Assembly: GCA_019637225.1 (NCBI GenBank)
Contig: JAHBWC010000006.1
Span: 105,740-169,739 of the forward strand
From: Labilithrix sp.
GTDB taxonomy: Bacteria > Myxococcota_A > Polyangia > Polyangiales > Polyangiaceae
DNA length: 64,000 nucleotides
Reading direction: 5' to 3'
Position numbers and translations under genes: made by a program. This document shows positions 54,235 through 62,632 of this stretch, one piece after another. Every line of letters begins with the position of its first letter. The stretch's first letter is position 1. The notes under the pieces were generated by a model. The model did not search any database, was not told where the DNA came from, and was given only the letters and a program-made list of their open reading frames with translations.

Positions 54235-56268
54235 CTACTTCTTGCGAAGTCGCGCGTCGAGATCGCCGATGGCTCGGTTGAGCGAGCCCTCGTGGATGCA
54301 CCCGAGAGAGTCCTGCTTCTTCCAGCCGCCGCCGTGGAGGCGCGGCGCCGTGAGCGATCGGAGGACCGCCATCGTCCGCTCGTCGCCCTTGTCGGCGGCC
54401 CGCTCGAGCAGCCCCTTGATCGCGCCGCAGTTCTCGCCCGCGGCGTGGAGGTCGACCGTCACGGCGAGCGCGGAGCTCATCTTGGACCGCGCCGCCTTCA
54501 GGACCTCGCGCTGCGCGCGCTCACGCGCCTTCTGGTAGCCGGGCAACATCCCCGAGTGGCCGTACGCGATCTCGTAGAGGTCATCGAGGCCGACGGCGCC
54601 GAGGCCTCCGTGGAGGAGGCTCCACGCCTCTTCCACCGCGGCCTTGTTGGCCGAGGGCTGCCCCTCGAGGATCGCCATGTTGCGGACCTCCGTACGGATC
54701 ACGATGTTGTTCTCCGCGAGCAGGTCGAGCTCGGCGTTGGCCTTCATCATGAGGCCCACCTCGCGCATCGCGTCGGCGGGGCGCCCGGTCTTGCCGTACG
54801 CGGTGAAGAGCGCGCGATGGACGTCCTCGCGGCCCTGCGCCTCGGGGCCGAGGCCTTCGAGCGCGGCGATTCCGCTGCCGTAGTTGCGCTTGTCGATCTG
54901 GTCGATCGCGTCCCGGATCTTCTCGTCCGTCGAGGGCGGCGGTGGAACGAGGGCCGCCCCTGCGTCCTCGCGGGCGGTGACGCCGGCCTCGGAGTCCACG
55001 GTGGAGTCGCCGCCCTTCAGCACGATCAAGATCGTGGCGACGAGCACGAGGATGCCGATCAAGCCGCCGCCGGCGGCGATGATCCACGCCTTGCCGGCGA
55101 GGAAGCCCTCGGCGGTCGTGGGTGACATCGACGACGGCGCGTTCGCAGCCGAGCTCAACGCCGAGAGGTCGGGCGCGGGGCGACCGTAGTCGCTCGCGAT
55201 CCCGGGGTTCGTCCCGAGGCGAGAGGCGGGCGGCGGCGCGTAGCCCGCGTCGATCCTCCCCGCCGCAGCGAGCTGGCCCATCACCGACGTGATGCCGTCG
55301 ATGAGCTCGCGCGCGTCGCCGAGGCGCTCCGAGGCTTCCTTGGCGAGGAGCCGCTTCACGAGCGCCTCGACCTCGGGCGGGATGTTCGCGTCGGGCGCCT
55401 TGGTCGCCATCGCCGGCACCGGCGCGGTGACCTGCATTCCGAGGAGCGCGACCTTGCTCTCGGCGTCGAACGGGCGGACGCCGCAGAGCATCTCGTAGAT
55501 GATGCAGCCGAGCGCGTAGAGGTCCGCGCGCGCGTCGACCGGCTGGCCGAGCGCCTGCTCGGGCGCCATGTACTCCGGCGTGCCGTAGACCATGCCCGCC
55601 TGCGTGAGCACCGGCTGTCCCGGCCCCGCCTGGCTCACGTCGCCTGCGGTGAGCTCGCCGATCTGGACCTTCGCGATGCCGAAGTCGAGGACCTTCACGA
55701 AGTCCGGATCGCCGTCGCGCTCGACGAGCATGACGTTCTCCGGCTTGAGGTCGCGGTGGACGATCTTCAGCGCGTGCGCGCGCGAGAGGGCGGCGGCGAT
55801 CTGACGGCCGACGTGCAGCGCGCGGCCGAGCTCGAGGCGGCCGAGGGCGATGACCTCGCGGAGGCTCTTGCCCTCGACGAACTCGAGGGCGAGGAAGAAC
55901 GAGCCGTCCTCGAGCTTGCCGAAGTCGGTCGCGGTGACGACGTGCGGGTGGTCGATGTGCGCGGCGGCCATCGCCTCGCGCTCGAAGCGCGCGACGACCT
56001 CGGGCAGGCGCGTCATCTCGGGGTGGAGCACCTTGATCGCCATGCGCTTGCGCATGAGCGTGTGCTCCGCCTGGTAGACCGCGCCCATCCCGCCCTCGCC
56101 GAGGAGGCGCTCGATCTTGTAGCGCTCGCTGATCGTCGAGCCGATCAGCGTCTTCGGCCCCGGCTTGGCCGGCGGCCTCACGCTGGTCGGCTCGCGCGCA
56201 GGCGGACGGACCATCCCCTTGGGCGTCGCCGTCGGTGCGTTCGGCTTGTCGTCAGCAGGGCCTGCCAT
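54235..56268 (-). CDS. Ser/Thr protein kinase, PknB-like, membrane-anchored
   Basis: The 677-residue protein has a Pro-rich N-terminus, a kinase domain (about 50-325) with GEGGMGAVYQAEH, the Lys in AIKVL, IVHRDLKPENVML, DFGIAKV and GTPEYMAPEQ. A spacer precedes a transmembrane helix (about 396-417, AAGGGLIGILVLVATILIVL). The extracytoplasmic C-terminus (about 440-677) is helical, TPR-like in parts, without PASTA repeats. Eukaryote-like kinases are numerous in myxobacteria. The target is unknown. It is convergent with the HD-domain gene. Confidence 0.92.
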   Translation of the reverse strand: MAGPADDKPNAPTATPKGMVRPPAREPTSVRPPAKPGPKTLIGSTISERYKIERLLGEGGMGAVYQAEHTLMRKRMAIKVLHPEMTRLPEVVARFEREAMAAAHIDHPHVVTATDFGKLEDGSFFLALEFVEGKSLREVIALGRLELGRALHVGRQIAAALSRAHALKIVHRDLKPENVMLVERDGDPDFVKVLDFGIAKVQIGELTAGDVSQAGPGQPVLTQAGMVYGTPEYMAPEQALGQPVDARADLYALGCIIYEMLCGVRPFDAESKVALLGMQVTAPVPAMATKAPDANIPPEVEALVKRLLAKEASERLGDARELIDGITSVMGQLAAAGRIDAGYAPPPASRLGTNPGIASDYGRPAPDLSALSSAANAPSSMSPTTAEGFLAGKAWIIAAGGGLIGILVLVATILIVLKGGDSTVDSEAGVTAREDAGAALVPPPPSTDEKIRDAIDQIDKRNYGSGIAALEGLGPEAQGREDVHRALFTAYGKTGRPADAMREVGLMMKANAELDLLAENNIVIRTEVRNMAILEGQPSANKAAVEEAWSLLHGGLGAVGLDDLYEIAYGHSGMLPGYQKARERAQREVLKAARSKMSSALAVTVDLHAAGENCGAIKGLLERAADKGDERTMAVLRSLTAPRLHGGGWKKQDSLGCIHEGSLNRAIGDLDARLRKK

Positions 56269-56496
56269 CGGACACGATCAAAAAGCTGCGAGCTCACGCC
56301 GGACAGGGCCTGAAGGAGGGTCGGCGAATAGCGAGGGTAAGCTAGCATGCCGGCGTCCGGGAAGAGAGAGTCAGGAGCGGTCTCGGCGCTCGGGCCGCCG
56401 ATCGCTCGGCCGCGGATGCGCCGTCCTCGCGCGGACGGTCGGCGTCCTCGGACAGGGGCGGGCGGGCGCGTCGCGGTCTGCAACGGGGCGCGAGCG

Positions 56497-57201
56497 TCAC
56501 AGGTCGATCATGACGCCGACGGTCAGCCCGACCGCGAACCGGTCGAGCCCAGCCGGTGCAGCGCGCTGGCTCGGGCCGTCGGGCACGGTGACGCCGGGGC
56601 CGGGCGCCTCGTAGACGGTCCCGGAGTGCCCGAAGCCGGCGCGCGCGCCGAGCTCCGCCGAGAGCTCCCAGGGCTTGAAGAGCCTGTAAGATGCACCGAT
56701 ACCGAACGGCACCTCGAAGAATCCGCCCCCCGCGCCCGCGACGCGGACCGGCCGCCGCGCGCTCGTGCCGTCGCCGTCGACGATCGCGAACGTCGTCGCG
56801 TAGCTCGGGGCGTAGACGCCGGCGTAGCCGAAGCCGGCGAAGACCCACGTCCGCGTCGACCCGCGGAGCCACGGGAGGATCCCCTTCACGCGCGCGCCGC
56901 CGAACGTGATGTTGCGGGCGGCGGCGTCGCCGGGCATCGGCGAGATGTCGTGGCCGAAGTAGCCGCCGGCGTGGATCAGCGGGAGGAGCGCGACGTGACC
57001 TGTGAGCTGACCCGTCGGTCCGAAGCCGGCGTCCTCGGCTCCCGGCTGCCGGCGCGTGAGGACGCGCTTCATCACGCCGACCTGCGCGGACGCGTCCCAG
57101 TGGAGCTGCGCGCTCGCTTCGCGCGGGCCGAGCGCGAGGAGCGCTGCGACGGCGAGGGCGGACGCACCTCGGCGACGACGGCGGCTCAGGAGCTCTGCCA
57201 T
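56497..57201 (-). CDS. Outer-membrane beta-barrel-like protein
   Basis: The ATG at 57201, with GAGG upstream, gives 234 residues. A signal peptide ends near ASAQ. The remainder shows alternating strands rich in aromatic and Gly residues (VGVMKRVL, VALLPLIHAGGYFGH, TWVFAGFGYAGVYAP, ELSAELGARAGFGH) and ends in a short hydrophobic strand with a terminal Leu (VGLTVGVMIDL), as in many outer-membrane barrels. Its start is divergent from the operon at 57268. Function unknown. Confidence 0.75.
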   Translation of the reverse strand: MAELLSRRRRRGASALAVAALLALGPREASAQLHWDASAQVGVMKRVLTRRQPGAEDAGFGPTGQLTGHVALLPLIHAGGYFGHDISPMPGDAAARNITFGGARVKGILPWLRGSTRTWVFAGFGYAGVYAPSYATTFAIVDGDGTSARRPVRVAGAGGGFFEVPFGIGASYRLFKPWELSAELGARAGFGHSGTVYEAPGPGVTVPDGPSQRAAPAGLDRFAVGLTVGVMIDL

Positions 57202-57267
57202 ACCGTCCTCTTCATAGTCCAAAAGACGGTAGCCAACCGCGGATCTTTCGATGTAAACCCCGCGCCG

Positions 57268-57546
57268 ATGCGGCGCAGCTTTCTCGCGGCTCTCCTCCTC
57301 GCGGCCGCCGCGTGCGTCGACGTGCCCGACAGCGTGCGCGCTCAGTTCGCGGGTCCTGGGGCGACCGATCGCTCCAACTACCGGCCCGGCCGCCACGGCT
57401 CGGCTCCGCCGGTGGAGGATCCGCCGGCGCCGAAGGCCGCGGAGACCGCGGTGACGGACGCCGCGGCCGAGCCAGCCTCCGACGCGGCCGTGGAGCCGGC
57501 CGCCGAGCCGCCCGCGGCGGCCGACGCCGGCGGAGGCGTCTCGTGA
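57268..57546 (+). CDS. Small Ala/Pro-rich lipoprotein
   Basis: The ATG at 57268 gives 92 residues with a lipobox LAAAAC and a disordered Ala/Pro/Glu-rich mature part. Its stop overlaps the next start (GTGA), so it is first gene of a three-gene operon with the C92-type amidase and the barrel protein. It looks like a small envelope lipoprotein without recognised domain. Confidence 0.72.
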   Translation: MRRSFLAALLLAAAACVDVPDSVRAQFAGPGATDRSNYRPGRHGSAPPVEDPPAPKAAETAVTDAAAEPASDAAVEPAAEPPAAADAGGGVS

Positions 57547-58535
57547 AGCTCGCGCGGACGGTCCTCGCGGCCTGCGCGCTCGCCGTCGCGGCCTGCGGCA
57601 CCGTGAGTCTCCCGCCCGTCCGCGTGCTCGGCGTGAAGAACGACGAGGCGCACAAGCCGACGTACAACGGCCTCGCGATCAAGTCGGGCCAGCTCGTCCT
57701 GACCGAGTCGCCCGACGCGACGAGCTACGTCTTCGTCCTCATCCCGAAGAAGTTTTACGCCTTCACGCACGCCGCGGTGATCAGCGTCGAGGACGGCGAG
57801 CCGTGGGTCTACGACGTCACCGGCGAGGTGAAGACGTTCCCGTTCAAGAAGCGGCTGATGGACAACGTCACCGGCAAGATGTACCGGCGGCGCCTGTTCG
57901 AGTACGTCGCGCCGAACCTCTACGCCGAGATCTACGATCCGCCGGCGGGCGCCGACGGCGAGAAGCTCGCGGCGTTCGTCCGCCAGAAGTACGCGGAAGG
58001 CGTCGAGTTCGACTCGTACTTCGACTTCCACGACCACACGAAGCTGTTCTGCTCGGAGCTCGTGGCGATGGCGATCGAGAGCGCCGGCGGTCCGCCCACC
58101 GCACCCGAGCCGTCGAACCCGAACCCGTCGATCGTCGAGGGCATGAAGTGGCTCGGCGTGCCGCCCGGCGAGGCGCTGCCGGCGGGGCGCTTTGCCGATC
58201 CGGCGCGCTACGTCGGCGCGCTCGGCCAGTTCCCTACCCGCACCGCCGCGTGGTCGTACTTCGAGGCGAAGCACGAGCTGCACCGCCGCTTCACGATGGA
58301 TCAGCGCATGGGATTTTTGCTCTCGGTCGACGGCAACGGCCGCGTCGACGTGAGGCCCGAGATCAGCGCGTTCACCGCGCGCGCCGGGCACCTGTTCGAC
58401 GCCGATCCCAACCCGCCGGAGCCGGGCGATCCTCGCATCGAGGCCGCGGTCCGCAGGCTGGCGGCCGACGCCTTCGGCCCGTTCCCGGCGGACGCACCTG
58501 CGGCGTCGCCCGCCGCGCCGGTGACGGCGCCGTGA
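57543..58535 (+). CDS. YiiX/YaeF-like permuted papain-fold amidase (C92), lipoprotein
   Basis: The GTG at 57543 overlaps the previous stop and gives 330 residues. The signal ends in AVAAC. The C92-type permuted papain pattern has THAAVISVEDGEPWVYD, with the catalytic His, and a later FCSELVAMAIE, with the catalytic Cys. These enzymes are cysteine hydrolases of the NlpC/P60 type acting on amides or lipids. A C-terminal extension of about 130 residues is of unknown role. The operon suggests an envelope function. Confidence 0.82.
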   Translation: MKLARTVLAACALAVAACGTVSLPPVRVLGVKNDEAHKPTYNGLAIKSGQLVLTESPDATSYVFVLIPKKFYAFTHAAVISVEDGEPWVYDVTGEVKTFPFKKRLMDNVTGKMYRRRLFEYVAPNLYAEIYDPPAGADGEKLAAFVRQKYAEGVEFDSYFDFHDHTKLFCSELVAMAIESAGGPPTAPEPSNPNPSIVEGMKWLGVPPGEALPAGRFADPARYVGALGQFPTRTAAWSYFEAKHELHRRFTMDQRMGFLLSVDGNGRVDVRPEISAFTARAGHLFDADPNPPEPGDPRIEAAVRRLAADAFGPFPADAPAASPAAPVTAP

Positions 58536-59314
58536 GCGGCTCGACGTCGGTGTCGCGCGGCGCCCGGCGTGCGCTCGTCCGCCTCGGGGCATGCGCCCTC
58601 GTGGCGTTCGCGATCGCGCGACCGACGCTCGCACACGCGCAGGACATGGGCGTCGGCGGCGCGAGCCCCGGCGGCGCGACGTCCGGCCCCTCTTGGGGGC
58701 GCCCGGATGTCACGAACTCGCCGGAGAGCGGGCACGCCCCGAAGGAGAGCCATCGCTCGGTCAAGCTGTTCGACACGCGCAAGTCGATCGTGTCACTGCA
58801 GCTCGACGTCGGCCCGATCTGGGCGCGGCGCGTTCAGGACGAGACGCCCATCACGCAGCGCCGGAACTTCGAGCGCGGCGCGCCGCTCGCCGGTGAGATC
58901 GGGTTCGGCACCGTCTACACGACGCCGTCGCCGCGCGGGCCGTTCTTCATGGTCGGGCACCTGAAGACGCTGCTCCGCGTCATCGACGACAAGTCCTTCT
59001 CCTGGTCGATCTTCCACCAGGAGCTCGGTGGCGGCCTGATGCTCGGTCCGTTCGAGCCCGAGGTTCGCCTGCGCCTAAGCGTCCTCACCGCGGACATCAT
59101 GCACGCCCAGCCGAGCATCCAGCTCCTCTCCCCCGGAGTCAGCGCAGGCTTCGGAATTCATGTGGGGAAAATTCGGCTGGACATTAAAGCGCACTCCGAA
59201 TACTTGTGGCGATGGTTCGGGCCGGATTATTTGATCCGGGGAGTAACGATCGGGTTCCGACTCGATCAGTCCCGACCGAAGACACCATATCCAGGGGCCC
59301 CATCACCGCAGTGA
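58532..59314 (+). CDS. Outer-membrane barrel-like protein, third gene of an overlapping operon
   Basis: The GTG at 58532 overlaps the amidase stop (GTGA) and gives 260 residues with a signal peptide ending AHAQD. A Gly/Ser/Pro spacer (about 35-75) is followed by strands with alternating aromatic and polar residues (VSLQLDVGPIWARRV, EIGFGTVYTT, GPFFMVGHLKT, FHQELGGGLMLGP, EVRLRLSVL, LIRGVTIGFRLDQ). The last 60 codons are visibly less GC-rich than the rest. No name recognised; an outer-membrane partner of the two upstream products is likely. Confidence 0.7.
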   Translation: MSGSTSVSRGARRALVRLGACALVAFAIARPTLAHAQDMGVGGASPGGATSGPSWGRPDVTNSPESGHAPKESHRSVKLFDTRKSIVSLQLDVGPIWARRVQDETPITQRRNFERGAPLAGEIGFGTVYTTPSPRGPFFMVGHLKTLLRVIDDKSFSWSIFHQELGGGLMLGPFEPEVRLRLSVLTADIMHAQPSIQLLSPGVSAGFGIHVGKIRLDIKAHSEYLWRWFGPDYLIRGVTIGFRLDQSRPKTPYPGAPSPQ

Positions 59315-59389
59315 CCTGCGGCCAGTCCGCAGATGGGTGATTGATCTCTGGCGTGGTCGTCGTGTATTCACGCCCTCTATTCGAAGGGC

Positions 59390-59402
59390 TCGAAGACTTC
59401 GA
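59390..59402. repeat. Short palindrome TCGAAG-A-CTTCGA upstream of the tandem TRL-like genes
   Basis: A perfect 6-bp dyad with one central base lies 76 bases upstream of the first TRL-like start, in a locally AT-richer stretch (about 53 percent GC in 59341-59400). It may be part of the promoter region, but no -35/-10 pair is convincing. Confidence 0.3.
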
Positions 59403-59477
59403 CTCCGTGCGAGCGGTTGGCGCTGCGGATAAAGAACTCAGAACCAAGCAGTACCAACAACCTCCTGGGAGGCTCAG

Positions 59478-59816
59478 ATGTCGACGAAGAACTTGCTCAA
59501 GATTGCGACTGGCGGCGTGATGGCGTTCATCCTCATCGGCTGCGGTGGCTACGGCTACCCGATCGGTTCGCTCTACACGGGCACCCAGGTGCCGCACGGC
59601 ATCAACCGCAACGAGACGTCGGGCCCCGGCAAGTCCGGTGACAAGCACGGCGAGGCCTGCGCGACCGGCATCCTCGGCGCTGCGGCGTTCGGCGACGCGT
59701 CGCTCGACGCGGCCAAGAAGGCCGGCGGCATCACCGAGATCCACTCGGTCGAGTTCCACGGCACCAGCATCCTCGGCCTCTACACCCAGGGCTGCACGGA
59801 AGTTCACGGCAAGTGA
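59478..59816 (+). CDS. TRL-like family lipoprotein, copy 1
   Basis: The 112-residue protein has a lipobox LIGC near residue 22. The mature part contains SLYTGTQVPHG, CATGILGAAAFGDAS and LDAAKKAGGITEIHSVEF, features of the TRL-like family of short lipoproteins. GGGAGG precedes the ATG. It is followed after 61 bases by a nearly identical copy. Known family members are of unclear function. The strong terminator at 60254 closes the pair. Confidence 0.85.
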   Translation: MSTKNLLKIATGGVMAFILIGCGGYGYPIGSLYTGTQVPHGINRNETSGPGKSGDKHGEACATGILGAAAFGDASLDAAKKAGGITEIHSVEFHGTSILGLYTQGCTEVHGK

Positions 59817-59824
59817 GCTCCTGA

Positions 59825-59846
59825 CTCGAGGCCTTTCGGCTTCGAG
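59825..59846 (+). terminator. Hairpin between the two TRL-like genes
   Basis: CTCGAGGCC (59825-59833) pairs with GGCTTCGAG (59838-59846) with one G-T pair and a TTTC loop. No U-run follows, so it is more likely a partial attenuator or mRNA end protector than a full terminator. Confidence 0.4.
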
Positions 59847-59877
59847 CCAGCTCCTTCAACTTAGGGGTTAGAAGAAC

Positions 59878-60216
59878 ATGACCACGACCAAGCTCTTCAA
59901 GCTCGCCACGGGCGCGGCCCTCGCGATGATCGTCATCGGCTGCGGCGGCTACGGCTACCCGATCGGCTCGCTCTACACCGGCACCCAGGTGCCGCACGGC
60001 ATCAACGTCAACGAGACCTCGGGTCCCGGCAAGTCCGGCGACAAGAGCGGCGAAGCCTGCGCGACCGGCATCCTCGGCGCGGCGGCCTTCGGCGACGCCT
60101 CGCTCGACGCGGCCAAGAAGGCCGGCGGCATCACCGAGGTTCACTCGGTGGAGTTCCACGGCAGCAGCATCCTCGGTCTCTACACCCAGGGCTGCACCGA
60201 GGTTCACGGCAAGTGA
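59878..60216 (+). CDS. TRL-like family lipoprotein, copy 2
   Basis: This 112-residue tandem paralogue of the gene at 59478 has the same lipobox position. Counting by eye, the mature parts differ at only four positions (Arg/Val, His/Ser, Ile/Val, Thr/Ser) out of 90, whereas the 21 residues before the lipobox Cys differ at about ten. A strong terminator follows. Function unknown. Confidence 0.85.
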   Translation: MTTTKLFKLATGAALAMIVIGCGGYGYPIGSLYTGTQVPHGINVNETSGPGKSGDKSGEACATGILGAAAFGDASLDAAKKAGGITEVHSVEFHGSSILGLYTQGCTEVHGK

Positions 60217-60253
60217 CCTCGTCTCGCTTGCGCTGACGCGCAGGCGACAAGGC

Positions 60254-60295
60254 GTGCCCCGTCTGCCTTCGTGCAGTCGGGGCACTTCCTTTTTT
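60254..60295 (+). terminator. Strong rho-independent terminator after the TRL-like pair
   Basis: GTGCCCCG (60254-60261) pairs with CGGGGCAC (60278-60285). The stem continues after a T-T mismatch as CTGC/GCAG with a short loop. It is followed by TTCCTTTTTT (60286-60295), the best T tract in the window. Confidence 0.9.
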
Positions 60296-60341
60296 GTCGG
60301 CGCGCGGCGCGGCACGGCGCCGCCGCCTTGCGGCGCCCTCG

Positions 60342-61199
60342 TCAGTTCGGCGCCGACCTCGGGCTCGCGCGGAGCGCCACGAGGCGCTTCTGGATGTTCG
60401 GCGCGTCGGGTGCGTCCGGCTCGAGCTCGAGGACGCGGGTGAGGTCGGTCCGGGCGAGCTCGTGGATGCCGAGGCGCAGCGCGACGCCCGCGCGCTCGCG
60501 GAGGATGCTCGCCGAGTCCGGCTCGAGCAGGACGATGCGATCGAGCGCGATGAACGCCCTCGTGTGCTCGCCGCGACCGGCCCACACCGCCTTCAGGTTC
60601 ATCAGCATGCGGACGAGCATCGCCCGCGACCACGCGGGAGCGAAGAGCGACGGGTGCAGCTCCGCCCCGACGCCGAGCGTTCGTTCGAGCAGCGCTCGAG
60701 CGGCCTCGTCGCTCACGACGCGGCCTCCCGCGAACGGGTCGACGATGAGGGGCGCGGCGTCGTCGTCGCCGTCGACGCGCGCGAGGAAGTGACCGGGGAA
60801 GCCCACGCCTCGCGCCCGCACGCCGGCGCGTCGAGCGAGCTCGCACCAGACGAGCGTGAGCGTGATCGGGATCCCGGTGCGGCGCTCGAGCACGTCCGGC
60901 AGGAGGCTGTTCTTCGCGTCGTAGTAGTCGTCGACGTTCCCGCGGAAGCCGAGGTCGCGGAACCGCGCGCTCACCGCGTCGACCTGCTCGGAGACCGGAG
61001 CGCCGGCGAGGAGGGCGCCCTTCAGCGGTCCGGCGAGATCCTCGACGCGCCGGAGGAGCGCGTCGACGTCGAGGTCGTGGTAGACGTCCTTGGCGATCAG
61101 CGCGGCGCCGAGCGCGACGTCGATCTCGTCGTCGGCCGCGCGGGCGAGCGCGTCGAACGCGCGGACCGGCGGGAGCGGAGCGTCGGAGCTCGGGCGCAT
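60342..61199 (-). CDS. SirB1-family protein (transglutaminase-like with TPR end)
   Basis: The ATG at 61199 has AAGGAGGGACG upstream, an excellent ribosome binding site, and gives 285 residues. The transglutaminase-like SirB1 domain (about 20-190) contains DYYDAKNSLLPDVLERRTGIP and the GVGFPGHFLARV segment. A TPR-like end (about 215-285) has AFIALDRIVLLEPDSASIL and LTRVLELEPDAPDA. Such proteins are widespread, often near prmC or methyltransferase genes, and their exact role is unclear. The Cys of the catalytic triad is probably in TLVWCELARRAG. It is divergent from the deoxyhypusine-synthase-like gene. Confidence 0.87.
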   Translation of the reverse strand: MRPSSDAPLPPVRAFDALARAADDEIDVALGAALIAKDVYHDLDVDALLRRVEDLAGPLKGALLAGAPVSEQVDAVSARFRDLGFRGNVDDYYDAKNSLLPDVLERRTGIPITLTLVWCELARRAGVRARGVGFPGHFLARVDGDDDAAPLIVDPFAGGRVVSDEAARALLERTLGVGAELHPSLFAPAWSRAMLVRMLMNLKAVWAGRGEHTRAFIALDRIVLLEPDSASILRERAGVALRLGIHELARTDLTRVLELEPDAPDAPNIQKRLVALRASPRSAPN

Positions 61200-61389
61200 C
61201 GTCCCTCCTTCTTGCCCCCGCGGGGGCTCGATCGCAAGCGAGGCCGCCGCCTCGCTCGAGCTCCGTCGACGGACGCGAGCTCGACCTCGCGCCCCGTCGA
61301 CGAGGTCGGCGTCGCCGCTCGGCGTCGCGTCGAATCGCGCGACCGGCCTTGACGCCCGCGCCGAGAGAAAAGAAAAGAAAGCCTCCCCC

Positions 61390-62625
61390 ATGGCGAACAC
61401 CGAGAAGAGCTCCCTTCGCAAAGGCTTCGAGCGCGCGCGCGACGTGCACCCCGTCGGCATCACGGGCAAGGAGAGCCCCACCGACGTCATCGAGCGGATG
61501 TTTCCCGCGTACGTCGGCCGGCAGGAGCGCACGGCGTTCGAGCTGATGCGCCGGAGCTCGCAGTCCGACGTCTGCACGTTCCTCACGATGTCCGGCGCGA
61601 TGACGCCCGCCGGGCTCCACCAGTCGTGCATCATCCCGCTCATCGAGCGCGGGCTCATCGACTGCATCACGACGACGGGCGCGAACCTCTACCACGACGC
61701 GCATCGCGTCATCGGTCACCGCATCCGCGAGATCGACCCGAACGGCGGCGACCTCACCTACCGCCTCGCGCGAATCATCCGCATCTACGACCTCGGCTTC
61801 CGCGAGGAGACGCTGCTCGAGACCGACAAGCTCTTCAGCGCGCTCCTCCTCTCGCCGGACTACCAGCGCAAGATGACGACCACCGAGCTCCACTGGCTGC
61901 TCGGTCGCGACATCGCGCAGCTCGAGGACGCGCTCGGCATCAAGAGCCCGTCGCTCATCGCGACCGCGTACCGCTACGGCGTGCCGATCTTCGTCGGGGC
62001 CGTGCAGGACGGCTCGATCTTCCTGAACATCGTGAAGCTGAAGCGGCTCTACGGGAGCGACTTCAAGCTCGAGATCGACGTGAACGACGACGTCTTCGAG
62101 ATGGGCGCGATGCAGCACCACTGCTTCGGCACGCTCGGCAAGAAGATGGCGATCTGGATCCTCGGCGGCGGCGTCCCGAAGAACTACACGCTCCAGGGCG
62201 AGCCGCTGCTCGACCAGATCCTCGGCGTGCCGACGCACGGCTTCGACTTCGACGTGCAGTTCTGCGTCGACCCGGTCGACAACGGCGCGCTCAGCTCGTG
62301 CCCGGCGGGCGAGGGGCACACCTGGGGCAAGGTCTCGGCGGAGAGCGTGCAGTACGGATCGATGTACGTGCACTGCGACGTCACCGCGGTCTTCCCGTGG
62401 CTCACGTACGCGCTCCTCTCGGATCCGCGCGTGCACAAGAAGCCGCGGCGCCTCTACGACGCGCGCGAGCAGGCCGTCGCGACCTTGCAGCGCGAGATCG
62501 ACAAGCGGCGGAAGAAGCTGCTCGAGACCGTCGCGTTCGATCTGCCGAAGGGGCCGAGCAAGTCGAGCAAGTCGAGCAAGAAGTCGAGCAGCAAGAAGAA
62601 GGCGGCGAAGAAGCGAAGCCGCTGA
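61390..62625 (+). CDS. Deoxyhypusine synthase-like enzyme
   Basis: The 411-residue protein has the deoxyhypusine synthase fold: SGAMTPAGLHQ, TTGANLYHD, DVNDDVFEMGAMQ and the GGGVPKNY motif with Lys264 at the position of the active Lys. The family in eukaryotes modifies eIF5A; most bacteria lack that target, and bacterial homologues have been associated with polyamine (homospermidine or spermidine) synthesis. Here no EF-P or polyamine gene is adjacent. A Ser/Lys-rich C-terminal tail (about 390-411) is unusual. TTGACG (61349-61354) upstream could be a -35 box, but no matching -10 is obvious. Confidence 0.88.
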   Translation: MANTEKSSLRKGFERARDVHPVGITGKESPTDVIERMFPAYVGRQERTAFELMRRSSQSDVCTFLTMSGAMTPAGLHQSCIIPLIERGLIDCITTTGANLYHDAHRVIGHRIREIDPNGGDLTYRLARIIRIYDLGFREETLLETDKLFSALLLSPDYQRKMTTTELHWLLGRDIAQLEDALGIKSPSLIATAYRYGVPIFVGAVQDGSIFLNIVKLKRLYGSDFKLEIDVNDDVFEMGAMQHHCFGTLGKKMAIWILGGGVPKNYTLQGEPLLDQILGVPTHGFDFDVQFCVDPVDNGALSSCPAGEGHTWGKVSAESVQYGSMYVHCDVTAVFPWLTYALLSDPRVHKKPRRLYDAREQAVATLQREIDKRRKKLLETVAFDLPKGPSKSSKSSKKSSSKKKAAKKRSR

Positions 62626-62632
62626 AGCCGGC

